From the NCBI RefSeq assembly GCF_042677045.1, contig NZ_JBHTIH010000004.1:124001-188000 (forward strand): DNA of 64,000 nt, read 5' to 3'. The stretch comes from Lysobacter_K koreensis. Lineage in GTDB: Bacteria; Pseudomonadota; Gammaproteobacteria; Xanthomonadales; Xanthomonadaceae. Of the stretch, positions 28,210 to 38,542 are shown in pieces (the stretch's first letter is position 1; every line of letters starts with the position of its first letter). The notes beneath the pieces are model-generated. The model was not told the origin of the DNA. It searched no databases and saw only the letters and a program-made list of their open reading frames with translations. Both the position numbers and the translations under genes were made by a program.

Positions 28210-28321
28210 GCCGGCGCGGCGCGGCCGCAGGCAGACCGGCGGTCGCCTGCGCGGCGTGGCCGGATCCTGCCCCCGCCGATCTGCGGCTACACTTTTCGCG
28301 CCCGTCCTAGGAGCGATCGCG

Positions 28322-28588
28322 ATGCCCTGGCTCTACCTGTTGCTGGCCCTGGCCGCGCTCGCGGTCGCCTTCAAGACCACCTCGGTGGCGTTGCTCGTGG
28401 TCTGCCTGCTGGTCGCGTTCGCGCTGATGCTGGCCTGGGTGATGGCCCTGCTCGCGAGCCGCGTCGACAGCAGCAGCCGCAGCGAAGCGATGATGCTCGA
28501 CCCGGCGGAGATGCAGCGGCTGCGCGAGCAGGCCGAGGCGCGCCGACTCGCCGCCGCGTCCCCCGCGCAGGGCGAACCCCAGCGCTGA
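28322..28588 (+). CDS. Small membrane protein, function unknown
   Basis: An 88-residue protein that begins with two hydrophobic segments (PWLYLLLALAALAVAF and VALLVVCLLVAFALMLAWVM) and continues with a charged helix (LDPAEMQRLREQAEARRLAA). AGGAG lies nine bases before the ATG at 28322. It is too short for a transporter; I recognise no family. Confidence 0.75.
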   Translation: MPWLYLLLALAALAVAFKTTSVALLVVCLLVAFALMLAWVMALLASRVDSSSRSEAMMLDPAEMQRLREQAEARRLAAASPAQGEPQR

Positions 28589-28600
28589 CCGGATTGTGTT

Positions 28601-28622
28601 GTAGATCCGAGCCTGCTCGGAT
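28601..28622. repeat. GTAG-headed REP palindrome
   Basis: GTAG-ATCCGAGC-CT-GCTCGGAT, a variant of the REP family seen at 9081, 13050, 46721 and 54026, in the spacer before pdxJ. Confidence 0.75.
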
Positions 28623-28719
28623 TGCCTGCAAAGCTCCGCCCAAGCTTGGATCGGGGCAAGCAACCGCGGTCGCGTCCGCCCGGCTCTACAGAACTCGCGC
28701 CGCGCATTAAGCTGTGGCG

Positions 28720-29499
28720 ATGACCGTCCTCAGCGTCAACGTCAACAAGATCGCGGTGCTGCGCAACTCGCGCGGCGAGCGCGAGCCCGACGTGGTTCGC
28801 GCCGCGCAGGCCTGCCTCGACGCCGGTGCGCACGGCATCACCGTGCACCCGCGTCCCGATGCGCGCCACATCCGCGCCGACGACGTCCACGCGCTGGCGG
28901 CGTTGACCCGCGCGCGCGGCGTGGAGTTCAACCTGGAGGGCAACCCGTTCGCCCCGCCCCGCCCCGGCTACCCGGGCTTCCTGGCGTTGTGCGAGCTCGC
29001 ACGCCCGGCGCAGGCCACCCTCGTGCCCGACGGCGACGGCCAGCTCACCTCCGACCACGGCTTCGATTTCGCCCGCGACGGCGCCGCGCTGCGGCCGCTG
29101 GTCGCACGGCTCAAGGAACTGGGCTGCCGGGTCAGCCTGTTCGCCGACGCCCATGGCGACCCAACGCTCGATCACGAGCGCAGCATCGAGCGCGCCGCCG
29201 CCACCGGCGCCGACCGCCTCGAGCTCTACACCGGCCCGTACGCCGAGGCCTTCGCCGCCGGCAACGCCGAGCCGATGCTCGCCCGCTTCGCCGCAATCGC
29301 GCGGCGCGCGCAGGCGGCCGGGCTCGGCATCAACGCCGGCCACGACCTCAGCCAGCACAACCTCGGCGCGTTCCTGGCGGCGGTACCGGCCGTGCTCGAA
29401 GTCTCGATCGGCCACGCGCTGATCAGCGAGGCGCTGTACGCGGGGCTCGACCAGACCGTTCGCCGTTACCTGGCGATCCTCGGCGGCGCGACAGGCTAA
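28720..29499 (+). CDS. pdxJ: Pyridoxine 5'-phosphate synthase
   Basis: PdxJ condenses 1-deoxyxylulose 5-phosphate with aminoacetone 3-phosphate in the last step of de novo vitamin B6 synthesis. The 259-residue product shows LSVNVNKIAVLRNSRG, AHGITVHPRPDARHI, EFNLEGNP, RVSLFADA, RLELYTGPYAE, GLGINAGHDLSQHNL and EVSIGHALISEAL, the core PdxJ motifs. ATG 28720 is chosen over an in-frame GTG at 28714. In Xanthomonas pdxJ also follows the tonB-exbBD block, supporting the synteny. Confidence 0.95.
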   Translation: MTVLSVNVNKIAVLRNSRGEREPDVVRAAQACLDAGAHGITVHPRPDARHIRADDVHALAALTRARGVEFNLEGNPFAPPRPGYPGFLALCELARPAQATLVPDGDGQLTSDHGFDFARDGAALRPLVARLKELGCRVSLFADAHGDPTLDHERSIERAAATGADRLELYTGPYAEAFAAGNAEPMLARFAAIARRAQAAGLGINAGHDLSQHNLGAFLAAVPAVLEVSIGHALISEALYAGLDQTVRRYLAILGGATG

Positions 29500-29632
29500 C
29501 CTGCGCCAGTGCCGCGCCTTCGACGACCCGGCCCGGCACTGGCCCGGCACTGGCGGCTGCGCGCGCCGCCGCGACAGCCGCGGCCGACAGCGAGCCCGGT
29601 TGCCAAGCGCCTGCGGCCAAACGCTGGCCGGT

Positions 29633-30052
29633 TCAGGGCGCCAGCGCGACGTGCTCGATCCCGCTGTTGCGCGCCGCCGACAGCGCCCGCGCGAAACCCT
29701 GGTAATCAGCGTCACCGGAGGCGGCGATCTCCAGTATCGCCGTGGGCACACGCGCGGCCTGGGCGTCCAGTGCCGGCTGCAGCTCATCGCGGCGCAACGC
29801 CTGCCCCGCCAGGCGGTAGCTATCACCGGCCAGCACCTCCAGGGTCAGGCGCGGCGGCGGCTTCTGGCCGGTATCGGGGCCGGGCTGCGGCAGCCGCAGG
29901 TCGAGGCGGGTGCTCAGGATCGGCGTGGCGACCATGAAGATGATCAACAACACCAGCATCACGTCGATCAGCGGGGTGATGTTGATCTGGGCGATGGCAT
30001 GATCGCCACGGCGTTCGGACGGGGGTTCGGAAAACGCGGAGACGACGGCCAT
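29633..30052 (-). CDS. Third ExbD/TolR-family protein
   Basis: A 139-residue protein with the ExbD layout: a cytoplasmic start, one membrane helix with the essential Asp (AQINITPLIDVMLVLLIIFMVA) and a periplasmic domain ending in ASGDADYQGFARALSAARNSG. A near-ideal AGGAGG six bases before the ATG at 30052 fixes the start. A terminator (30136-30160) separates it from exbD2, so it probably has its own promoter. It diverges in sequence from its two upstream neighbours. It could work with ExbB/TonB here or with another motor. Confidence 0.88.
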   Translation of the reverse strand: MAVVSAFSEPPSERRGDHAIAQINITPLIDVMLVLLIIFMVATPILSTRLDLRLPQPGPDTGQKPPPRLTLEVLAGDSYRLAGQALRRDELQPALDAQAARVPTAILEIAASGDADYQGFARALSAARNSGIEHVALAP

Positions 30053-30135
30053 GTGCACCTCCTGGCGGGCGGGCTGCCCGAGTCCACGCTACGCCCGTCG
30101 GCGAGCCGCCCGCAATCGCTTGAGCGTACGCGCAC

Positions 30136-30160
30136 AAAAAAACGCCGCCCGGAGGCGGCG
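30136..30160 (-). terminator. Rho-independent terminator of the tonB-exbBD1D2 operon
   Basis: On the minus strand CGCCGCC-TCCG-GGCGGCG is followed by seven T residues (30142 down to 30136), about 36 bases beyond the exbD2 stop. Confidence 0.88.
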
Positions 30161-30195
30161 CTTCAAGACATCACGACGGTAAGCGTCGACCGGGT

Positions 30196-30612
30196 TCAGT
30201 CCGCCTGGACGAACCCGATCTTTTCCATCTGCGCGTTCTTGGCATGCGCCAGTACCTTGGCAAGCAGGCCGTAGTCGGCGTCGTTGCTGGTGTCGATCTC
30301 GAGCATCGGCTGGTTGGTCGGGTCGCGGTTGACCTCGACTTCCATCATGTTCTGGATCGCCGTCATCGGCTGCGGCGTGTCATTCCAGAACACTTGGCCC
30401 GAGGCATCGATCCGCAGCCGGATCGGCGGCGGCGGTTCTTTCAGCTGCGGCGGCGGATTGACCGAGCGCTGCGGCAGGTTGACGTCGATCGGGTACGACA
30501 GGGTCGGCGCGGTGACCATGAAGATGATCAGCAGCACGAGCATCACGTCGACCAGCGGCGTGACGTTCATGTCGGACATCGGTCCGCCGCTGGAGTTGGA
30601 ACTGAAAGCCAT
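30196..30612 (-). CDS. exbD2: ExbD2, biopolymer transport protein
   Basis: A 138-residue ExbD protein: MSDMNVTPLVDVMLVLLIIF with the proton-path Asp, then a periplasmic domain (QMEKIGFVQAD at the end). It follows exbD1 by 16 bases in the operon tonB-exbB-exbD1-exbD2. In Xanthomonas campestris exbD2 is dispensable for iron uptake but affects plant responses; whether that holds here is unknown. Confidence 0.93.
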   Translation of the reverse strand: MAFSSNSSGGPMSDMNVTPLVDVMLVLLIIFMVTAPTLSYPIDVNLPQRSVNPPPQLKEPPPPIRLRIDASGQVFWNDTPQPMTAIQNMMEVEVNRDPTNQPMLEIDTSNDADYGLLAKVLAHAKNAQMEKIGFVQAD

Positions 30613-30628
30613 GACGTAAGTCTCCGGA

Positions 30629-31054
30629 TTACTCTGACCGGTCGCGGATCGCGACGAAGCCAACCTTGCGCATGCCCTGGGCCTGGGCGATCTTCACCAC
30701 GTCATTGACGATCCGGTACTTGGTCGTCTTGTCGCCGCGAACGTTGACCTGCGGCTGTGGCGTCTTCTGTGCCTCGATCGCCAGACGGCTCTCGAGCAGC
30801 TCGTTGGTGATCGCCTCGTCGTTCCAGTACAGCTTGCCGTCCTCGGTGACCGCCAAAGTGATTGGCGGCACCGGCGGCGCCTTCTCCTCGCGCTTGTCCA
30901 GATTGGCTTCGGGCAATTCGACCTTGACCTTATGCGACATCAACGGCGCGGTGATCATGAAGATGATCAGCAGCACCAGCATCACGTCCACCAACGGCGT
31001 GACGTTGATCTCGGCCATCGGGCCGCCGCTTTCATTGCCTGAACTGAAGGCCAT
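30629..31054 (-). CDS. exbD: ExbD1, biopolymer transport protein
   Basis: A 141-residue ExbD. One membrane helix with the conserved Asp (EINVTPLVDVMLVLLIIFMI) is followed by a periplasmic domain (LPEANLDKREEKAPPVPPIT, then NDVVKIAQAQGMRKVGFVAI). It forms the proton-driven motor with ExbB that powers TonB. It starts 39 bases after the exbB stop in the same operon. Confidence 0.95.
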   Translation of the reverse strand: MAFSSGNESGGPMAEINVTPLVDVMLVLLIIFMITAPLMSHKVKVELPEANLDKREEKAPPVPPITLAVTEDGKLYWNDEAITNELLESRLAIEAQKTPQPQVNVRGDKTTKYRIVNDVVKIAQAQGMRKVGFVAIRDRSE

Positions 31055-31093
31055 CGTGGAACTCCAACTGCAAAGAAGTGAAGACGTTGGTAC

Positions 31094-31846
31094 TTAGCGC
31101 TTCGCGGGCAGCTCGCCGACGCGGGCGCCGGTGGCGAAGAAGTCGTGCAGGTCGTGCGCGAAGGTGTCGAACTTGTTGTTCGTCACGCGGTTCAGGCGGA
31201 TGAAGAAGTTGTACGCGAGCACCGCCGGGATGGCCACGAACAGGCCGATCGCGGTCATGATCAGCGCCTCGCCCACCGGGCCGGCAACCGCGTCGATCGA
31301 CGCCTGGCCGGTCGCACCGATCTTGATCAGCGCGTGGTAGATGCCCCACACGGTGCCGAGCAGGCCGACGAACGGCGCGGTCGAACCGACGGTGGCGAGC
31401 ACGGTCAGGCCGCTTTCCAGGCGCATGCTTTCGCGGGTCACGGCCTGGCGCAGGGCGCGGTCCACGAACTCGGAGCGGTTCAGCGACTCGACCAGGCGCG
31501 AACCTTCGTGGCGCTGGTGGTGGGCCGCGGCCTGGGCGGCGTCAAGCGCGATCTTGGAGAACGGCTCGGCGCGCGACTGCTCTTCCATGTAACGGATCGC
31601 GTCCTGCGCGTTCGGGGTTTCCCAGAACGTGCCGATGACACGGTCCGAGGTACCGCGCAGACGCATGTTCTTGATGAAGTTGATGACGATCCAGTAGACC
31701 GAGAGGATCGACATCAGCGCGAGGGTGATGAACACGACCCAGCCCACAAAGTCGAAGTTCTGCAACAGATGGGCAAAGCTCATCTGGTTGAGTGCTTCGG
31801 CGTTGTTGCCTCCGGCCGCAGCAGCGGTGGTGGTTTCCTGCAGCAT
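31094..31846 (-). CDS. exbB: ExbB, biopolymer transport motor protein
   Basis: A 250-residue MotA/TolQ/ExbB-family protein. The first membrane helix is VGWVVFITLALMSILSVYWI (about residues 34-54), then a long cytoplasmic loop. The conserved MotA-type region is LTVLATVGSTAPFVGLLGTVWGI, and the last helix is EALIMTAIGLFVAIPAVLAY. It forms the pentameric channel around ExbD. Its gene lies 71 bases after tonB. Confidence 0.95.
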   Translation of the reverse strand: MLQETTTAAAAGGNNAEALNQMSFAHLLQNFDFVGWVVFITLALMSILSVYWIVINFIKNMRLRGTSDRVIGTFWETPNAQDAIRYMEEQSRAEPFSKIALDAAQAAAHHQRHEGSRLVESLNRSEFVDRALRQAVTRESMRLESGLTVLATVGSTAPFVGLLGTVWGIYHALIKIGATGQASIDAVAGPVGEALIMTAIGLFVAIPAVLAYNFFIRLNRVTNNKFDTFAHDLHDFFATGARVGELPAKR

Positions 31847-31917
31847 GACGCTTACCTTTGATGTCGTGGAAAGGAATAGTTAGGAACGTGGTGCCTACAA
31901 CAACCCCGTAATGCCGA

Positions 31918-32589
31918 TCACTGCGGGGTAAATACGACCGGGACGCGGACGCGGCTGGCAACGCCGACACCGCCGCGCATCTCCGGATTGAACCGCCACT
32001 TGCGGGCCGCGTCCATCGCGGCGCGGTCAAGGGCGCGATTGCGACTGGATTTCTCGACCTGCACGTCCAGCACGTTGCCCTGGCCGTCGATGCTGATGAC
32101 CAGCGTCACCGTGCCGCCCACGCCCTGGCGCAGCTCGGTCGGCGGGTACTTCGGCGGGTTCATGCGCTTGGACGACGCGTCGACGCTGGAGCCAATGTCG
32201 CTGACCGTGCTCGGCGGCGCCGGCGGCGCCGGCGGCGGCGCGGGGACGTCGACCGGGGTCGGGTCGTCCACCAGGATCGGCGGATCTTCCGGCGGCGGCG
32301 GCAACGGGGTCGGCTGCGGCGGCACCAGGGTCTTCGGCGGAGTGAGCGGCTTGGGCTCGTCCGGCGGCGGCGGCGGTGGGGGTGGCGGCGGCGGCGGCGG
32401 CTTGATCAGGTTGACGATGGTGACGTCTTCCTCCGCCTTGTCGGTCGCCGGCGGCGCCATCGGCGCGAGCAGCAGCAACAGCGCCGCGACGTGCACGGCG
32501 ATCGCGGCGGTGATACCGGCAATGCGTGCCCAGTTCAGACCTGCGTCGCGGTCGTCTTGTTTTGCGTGGATTTCGAGGTCTTGCGTCAT
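31918..32589 (-). CDS. tonB: TonB energy transducer
   Basis: A 223-residue TonB protein. One N-terminal membrane helix (WARIAGITAAIAVHVAALLL) carries the conserved His that couples to ExbBD. A proline-rich periplasmic spacer follows, including 13 consecutive prolines (32368-32405 in DNA), then the globular C-terminal domain (PPKYPPTELRQGVGGTVTLV and AARKWRFNPEMRGG). It transmits proton-motive force to outer-membrane receptors such as the one encoded at 15624-18752. It is the first gene of the tonB-exbB-exbD1-exbD2 operon. Confidence 0.95.
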   Translation of the reverse strand: MTQDLEIHAKQDDRDAGLNWARIAGITAAIAVHVAALLLLLAPMAPPATDKAEEDVTIVNLIKPPPPPPPPPPPPPDEPKPLTPPKTLVPPQPTPLPPPPEDPPILVDDPTPVDVPAPPPAPPAPPSTVSDIGSSVDASSKRMNPPKYPPTELRQGVGGTVTLVISIDGQGNVLDVQVEKSSRNRALDRAAMDAARKWRFNPEMRGGVGVASRVRVPVVFTPQ

Positions 32590-32648
32590 GCGCCGTCAGC
32601 TCGGGAAGTGTATTCCGGACGCCAGGGCGCCACGGGGCCGTCGTTTCG

Positions 32649-32724
32649 GTTCATACCGCTATTACAGCGGCGTGAACCTCCTAGCATATACCAATCCCCG
32701 CGCTTCGTTCCACGCGCGGGTTGG
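32649..32724. other. Two stem-loops between the TPR gene and tonB
   Basis: Hairpin 1 (32649-32678) pairs GGTTCA..CCGCT with AGCGG..TGAACC around ATTAC. Hairpin 2 (32691-32724) pairs CCAA.CCCGCGC with GCGCGGG.TTGG. On the minus strand hairpin 2 comes first after the TPR stop and may end that mRNA, though no T-run follows. Hairpin 1 then lies in the presumed tonB leader. Confidence 0.5.
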
Positions 32725-32752
32725 CATTTCAATGCCATTTCCGTGCTGCCGG

Positions 32753-33976
32753 TTACTTGCCGGGCAACGCGATGATCTTCTTGGCGTCGTCGGGTTTCTT
32801 CACGCCCTTGGCGATGGCCTGCTTGGCCGCTTCCTTGGCCTCCGGAACCCGGTCTTCCTGCCACAGCACGCGGGCCAGGTTGAGATAGGTCTCACCATCG
32901 GGCGCCAGCGGGGCCGCCTTCTTGTAGGCGTCGATCGCCGGGGCGACCTGCTCGGAGAAATAGTACGACTGCGCGAGCGCGAGGTAGGTCTGGAAGTCGG
33001 GCTTGATCACGCCCTTCTCGAGGCCCTCGTTGATCACCGTGGCGGCCTGCTTCTCCTTGCCGTCCAGGTTGAGGTAGGTCGAGTACAGCTGGCGGTAGTC
33101 CTTGTCCTCGGTGAACTGGCCGGCGGCGCGCAGCTTCTCCAGCACCGCGGCGGCCTTGTCGTACATGTCGTTCTGCAGGTAGACCACGGCCAGGTTGGTC
33201 TGCGCGCGCTTGTCGGTCGGGTTCTTGGCGGCGACGGCCTCGGCCATCTTGGCCGCCTCGGCGCCCTGGCCGCCCTCGGCGTACGCCGCCATCAGCAGCT
33301 GCTGCCAGTCGGCCTTGGGCTCGGGAGAAGCGTCGATCGCCTGCTTGAGCACCGCGGCCGCTTCCGGGAAGCGGTCCATGCGGTACAGCGCGTTGCCCTT
33401 GAGCACCAGGTGCTCGGGCTTGCTGCTCTTGGTCTCGGCGAAGAAGCGGTCGAAGGTCGCCAGCGATTGCGGGTACTGGTCTTCCTGCAGCTGCAGTTGG
33501 CCCAGCATCAGCATCGCGCCGAAGTGGCCGTTGTTGTCGAGGCCGTTGAACTCGAGCGCCTTGTTGAGATACGCCATGGCCGCGGCGGTGTCGTCGGCGT
33601 CGTAGGCGATCTGCGCGCCGATCTGCGCGGCGAAGGCGTGGTCGTAGGCGTTGGCCGCGGCGTTGGCGATGATCTCGTCGGCAATGGCGCGCGCCTCGGC
33701 GCCTTTGTCGGCGTCGTACAGGTCCATCATCTTCTTGAGCTTGGGCGTGACCTTGGCCGACGCCTTGGCGTCGGGCGACTGGCGAGTCGCGTCCGGGTAC
33801 TGGTCGGCGACCTTGGCGGTCTCCTGCTTGGACTCGCCCTTCTGGGCCTGGCGATCGCGACGCGCCTGCGCACGGTCCTGGGCGGACTGCGCGTGGGCCT
33901 GGGCCAGGACGCCGAACGCGAGCACGGTGGCAACGGTGGCGGCCAGCACGTTGCGGCGGGTCATGGAATGCTTCAT
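32753..33976 (-). CDS. Exported TPR-repeat protein
   Basis: A 407-residue protein with a signal peptide ending near QAHAQ (residue 30), a charged linker (DRAQARRDRQAQKGESKQE), and then a chain of tetratricopeptide-like helix pairs through to the end (AMAYLNKALEFNGLDNNGHF, YPQSLATFDRFFAETKSSKP, AAAVLKQAIDASPEPKADWQ, AIDAYKKAAPLAPDGETYLN). It lies directly upstream of tonB, as in Xanthomonas. A scaffold or partner role for periplasmic proteins is inferred; no enzyme motif is seen. Confidence 0.88.
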   Translation of the reverse strand: MKHSMTRRNVLAATVATVLAFGVLAQAHAQSAQDRAQARRDRQAQKGESKQETAKVADQYPDATRQSPDAKASAKVTPKLKKMMDLYDADKGAEARAIADEIIANAAANAYDHAFAAQIGAQIAYDADDTAAAMAYLNKALEFNGLDNNGHFGAMLMLGQLQLQEDQYPQSLATFDRFFAETKSSKPEHLVLKGNALYRMDRFPEAAAVLKQAIDASPEPKADWQQLLMAAYAEGGQGAEAAKMAEAVAAKNPTDKRAQTNLAVVYLQNDMYDKAAAVLEKLRAAGQFTEDKDYRQLYSTYLNLDGKEKQAATVINEGLEKGVIKPDFQTYLALAQSYYFSEQVAPAIDAYKKAAPLAPDGETYLNLARVLWQEDRVPEAKEAAKQAIAKGVKKPDDAKKIIALPGK

Positions 33977-34137
33977 CGGATCACCTCGGGTTACCGGTAC
34001 GAGCCGACGGCAGGTGCGGGACGCTGCCGGCGTACTAGAAAGACAACGGGGGATGGCGCTGGGCCGGACGGGGCGGTCACGCTAACAGAAACGCCGGGGC
34101 CGGCGAAACCGGGTTGCGCTCAACCGCCCAATCGTGT

Positions 34138-34941
34138 TTACCCGCAATTGGGCGTGCGCCCGCTGGCGCGCGCGCGCTGGTAGGTCGGCGCCAACGCGCC
34201 GGCACGGCCGCGCAGTTCGGCGATGCGCGCGCGCGGGTCCGGGTGGGTGGACAGGAACTGCGGTGCACGGCTGCTGCTGGCGGCGATCATGTTCTCCCAC
34301 AGGTTGACCGCCTGCTGCGGATCGAAGCCGGCACTGGCCATCAGCTGCTGGCCGACCACGTCGGCCTCGGTTTCCTGGGTGCGGTTGTTGGGCAGCAGGA
34401 ACGCCGCCTGCACCGCGGCGCCGCCGAGCTGGCTGGTCGCGTTGGCCGCGCCCTGGCCGTAGGCCGAGCCGACGATCGCACCGACGATGCCGAGGCCGGC
34501 CTGTGCGCCCATCTGCCGGGTCACGCGCTCGTCGTGGTGGCGCGAGACGACGTGGCCGATCTCGTGCGCGATCACCGCCGCGAGCTGGTCCTGGGTCTTG
34601 GCGACAGTGAAGATGCCGGTGTTGACGCCGACCTTGCCGCCCGGCAGCGCGAACGCGTTGGGCGAGGCGTCGGCGAACAGCGCGGTTTCCCACTGCGCCT
34701 GCCAGCCGGAGGGCAGCTCGCGGGTGATCGCGTTGACCACGCAGCGCACGTAGCCGCTCTGGCGGGCGTCGGTGCTCTGCCGGTTTTGTGCCTTGGCCTG
34801 CGTAAACGCCTGCGCGCCAAGCTGGTTGAGTTGCTCCTGCGAGACCGCGCCGACGCGCTGGGTGCGCCCGGTCGGGGAGGTGGTGGTGGCGCAGGCGGCG
34901 ACCAGGGTCGCGATCGACAAGGCGAGCAGCAGTGGCTTCAT
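34138..34941 (-). CDS. M48-family metallopeptidase lipoprotein (LoiP/YcaL-like)
   Basis: A 267-residue zinc peptidase. The lipobox ATLVAAC puts the lipidated Cys at residue 17. Zinc ligands are the HEIGH motif at residues 126-130 (AAVIAHEIGHVVSRHH) and Glu192 in TQETEADVVGQQLMASAGFD. STHPDPRARIAEL is the usual M48C tail motif. ATG 34941 is chosen because GGGGA lies before it; a second ATG at 34959 would add six residues before the signal. It probably works in outer-membrane protein quality control, as LoiP and BepA do. Confidence 0.92.
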   Translation of the reverse strand: MKPLLLALSIATLVAACATTTSPTGRTQRVGAVSQEQLNQLGAQAFTQAKAQNRQSTDARQSGYVRCVVNAITRELPSGWQAQWETALFADASPNAFALPGGKVGVNTGIFTVAKTQDQLAAVIAHEIGHVVSRHHDERVTRQMGAQAGLGIVGAIVGSAYGQGAANATSQLGGAAVQAAFLLPNNRTQETEADVVGQQLMASAGFDPQQAVNLWENMIAASSSRAPQFLSTHPDPRARIAELRGRAGALAPTYQRARASGRTPNCG

Positions 34942-35070
34942 GGTGGATCCCCGATTCATGTTCGTTACCGCGGTTGTAGCCGGGCGGGGATTAACGCTTC
35001 GTCAATTTCCCGGTCACGGTGGGACAAAGGCCGGCCAGCCGTTCAGCCGCCGCCGGTTGGTTCGCCACGA

Positions 35071-35856
35071 TCACCCCGGTGTCACCAGCAGCACGCCGCA
35101 GGCGAGCGCGTTGTTGATCGCGTGCGCGGCAAACGCCGCCGACAGGCGCCGGGTGCGCCAATACACCCACGCGAACAGCGCCCCCATCAGCCAGTAGCCC
35201 GACAGCAGCCACAACCACTGGCCGGTCACGAGGTCGGCACGCGGCAGCGGCTCGTGCAGCCAGGCGAACACGCTGGTGGTCAACAGCACCCCCAGCCACG
35301 GCCAGCCGCGCGCCAACATGCGCCCGAGCAGCACCCGCCGCAGCAGCAGTTCCTCGACCCACGGCCCGAGCAGCACGAACACCGCCATCGCCGGCCACGG
35401 CTGCGAGGCGAGCGCGGCAAGGATCGGCGCGACGTTGCTCGGTTCCGGCACCTCGCCGACCAGCTGCGGCTCCAGCCAGCTGCGCAACGCGTTGACGGCG
35501 AACGTGGCCAGCCCGACCACGACCGCCAGGCCCAAGCTCGGTCGCAACGCCATCAGCGGCTGCACCGCCGCGTGCCGGCGCGACCGCTGCCACAACGGCC
35601 AGGCCGCGACCGCCATCGCGACGAAGCTGAGGCTCATGACCGCCAGCAGGTGCGCGTCCAAGTCGACCCGCCTGGCGAGCAGCGGCGCCAACCCGAGGAA
35701 CGCGAGCGCCGCGGTCAGCAGTCCCAGCAGCAGCGCATCGGCGGCGAAGCCGAGCAATGCGGCGGCCAGACGCGACGGCCGGGTGGGCGCGGCGGCGGCG
35801 GCGTGCGCACCGATTGGCCGCGACAGGCCGCGGTCGATCGCCGGATCGATCGCCAT
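35071..35856 (-). CDS. CPBP-family intramembrane metalloprotease
   Basis: A 261-residue membrane protein with about seven helices. The CPBP (Rce1/Abi) motifs are present: EELLLRRVLLG supplies the paired glutamates, FAWLHEP the first His, and AAHAINNALACG the second His with Asn. Its ATG lies 10 bases after the gyrB stop, so the two are probably co-transcribed. The substrate is unknown; this gene also follows gyrB in Xanthomonas. Confidence 0.88.
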   Translation of the reverse strand: MAIDPAIDRGLSRPIGAHAAAAAPTRPSRLAAALLGFAADALLLGLLTAALAFLGLAPLLARRVDLDAHLLAVMSLSFVAMAVAAWPLWQRSRRHAAVQPLMALRPSLGLAVVVGLATFAVNALRSWLEPQLVGEVPEPSNVAPILAALASQPWPAMAVFVLLGPWVEELLLRRVLLGRMLARGWPWLGVLLTTSVFAWLHEPLPRADLVTGQWLWLLSGYWLMGALFAWVYWRTRRLSAAFAAHAINNALACGVLLVTPG

Positions 35857-35866
35857 CGGCGGGCGA

Positions 35867-38344
<2,478 letters not shown>

Positions 38345-38542
38345 GCGGCAACAGGCTCCAGCGACGCGGCAACGGCGGGGCCGGGCGCGTCATGACACAT
38401 TAGATATACGTGCGCGAAGTATAGCAGGGCGGTCGGCGCGACCGGTCTCGGCCAGACCCGGGGCGATGGCGTCGCGGCGGGGTTCTATGGCCCTTCACCG
38501 ATGCTCGCGGTCGCGCGCGGTCGGGAATGCGCAGACGGGGGA

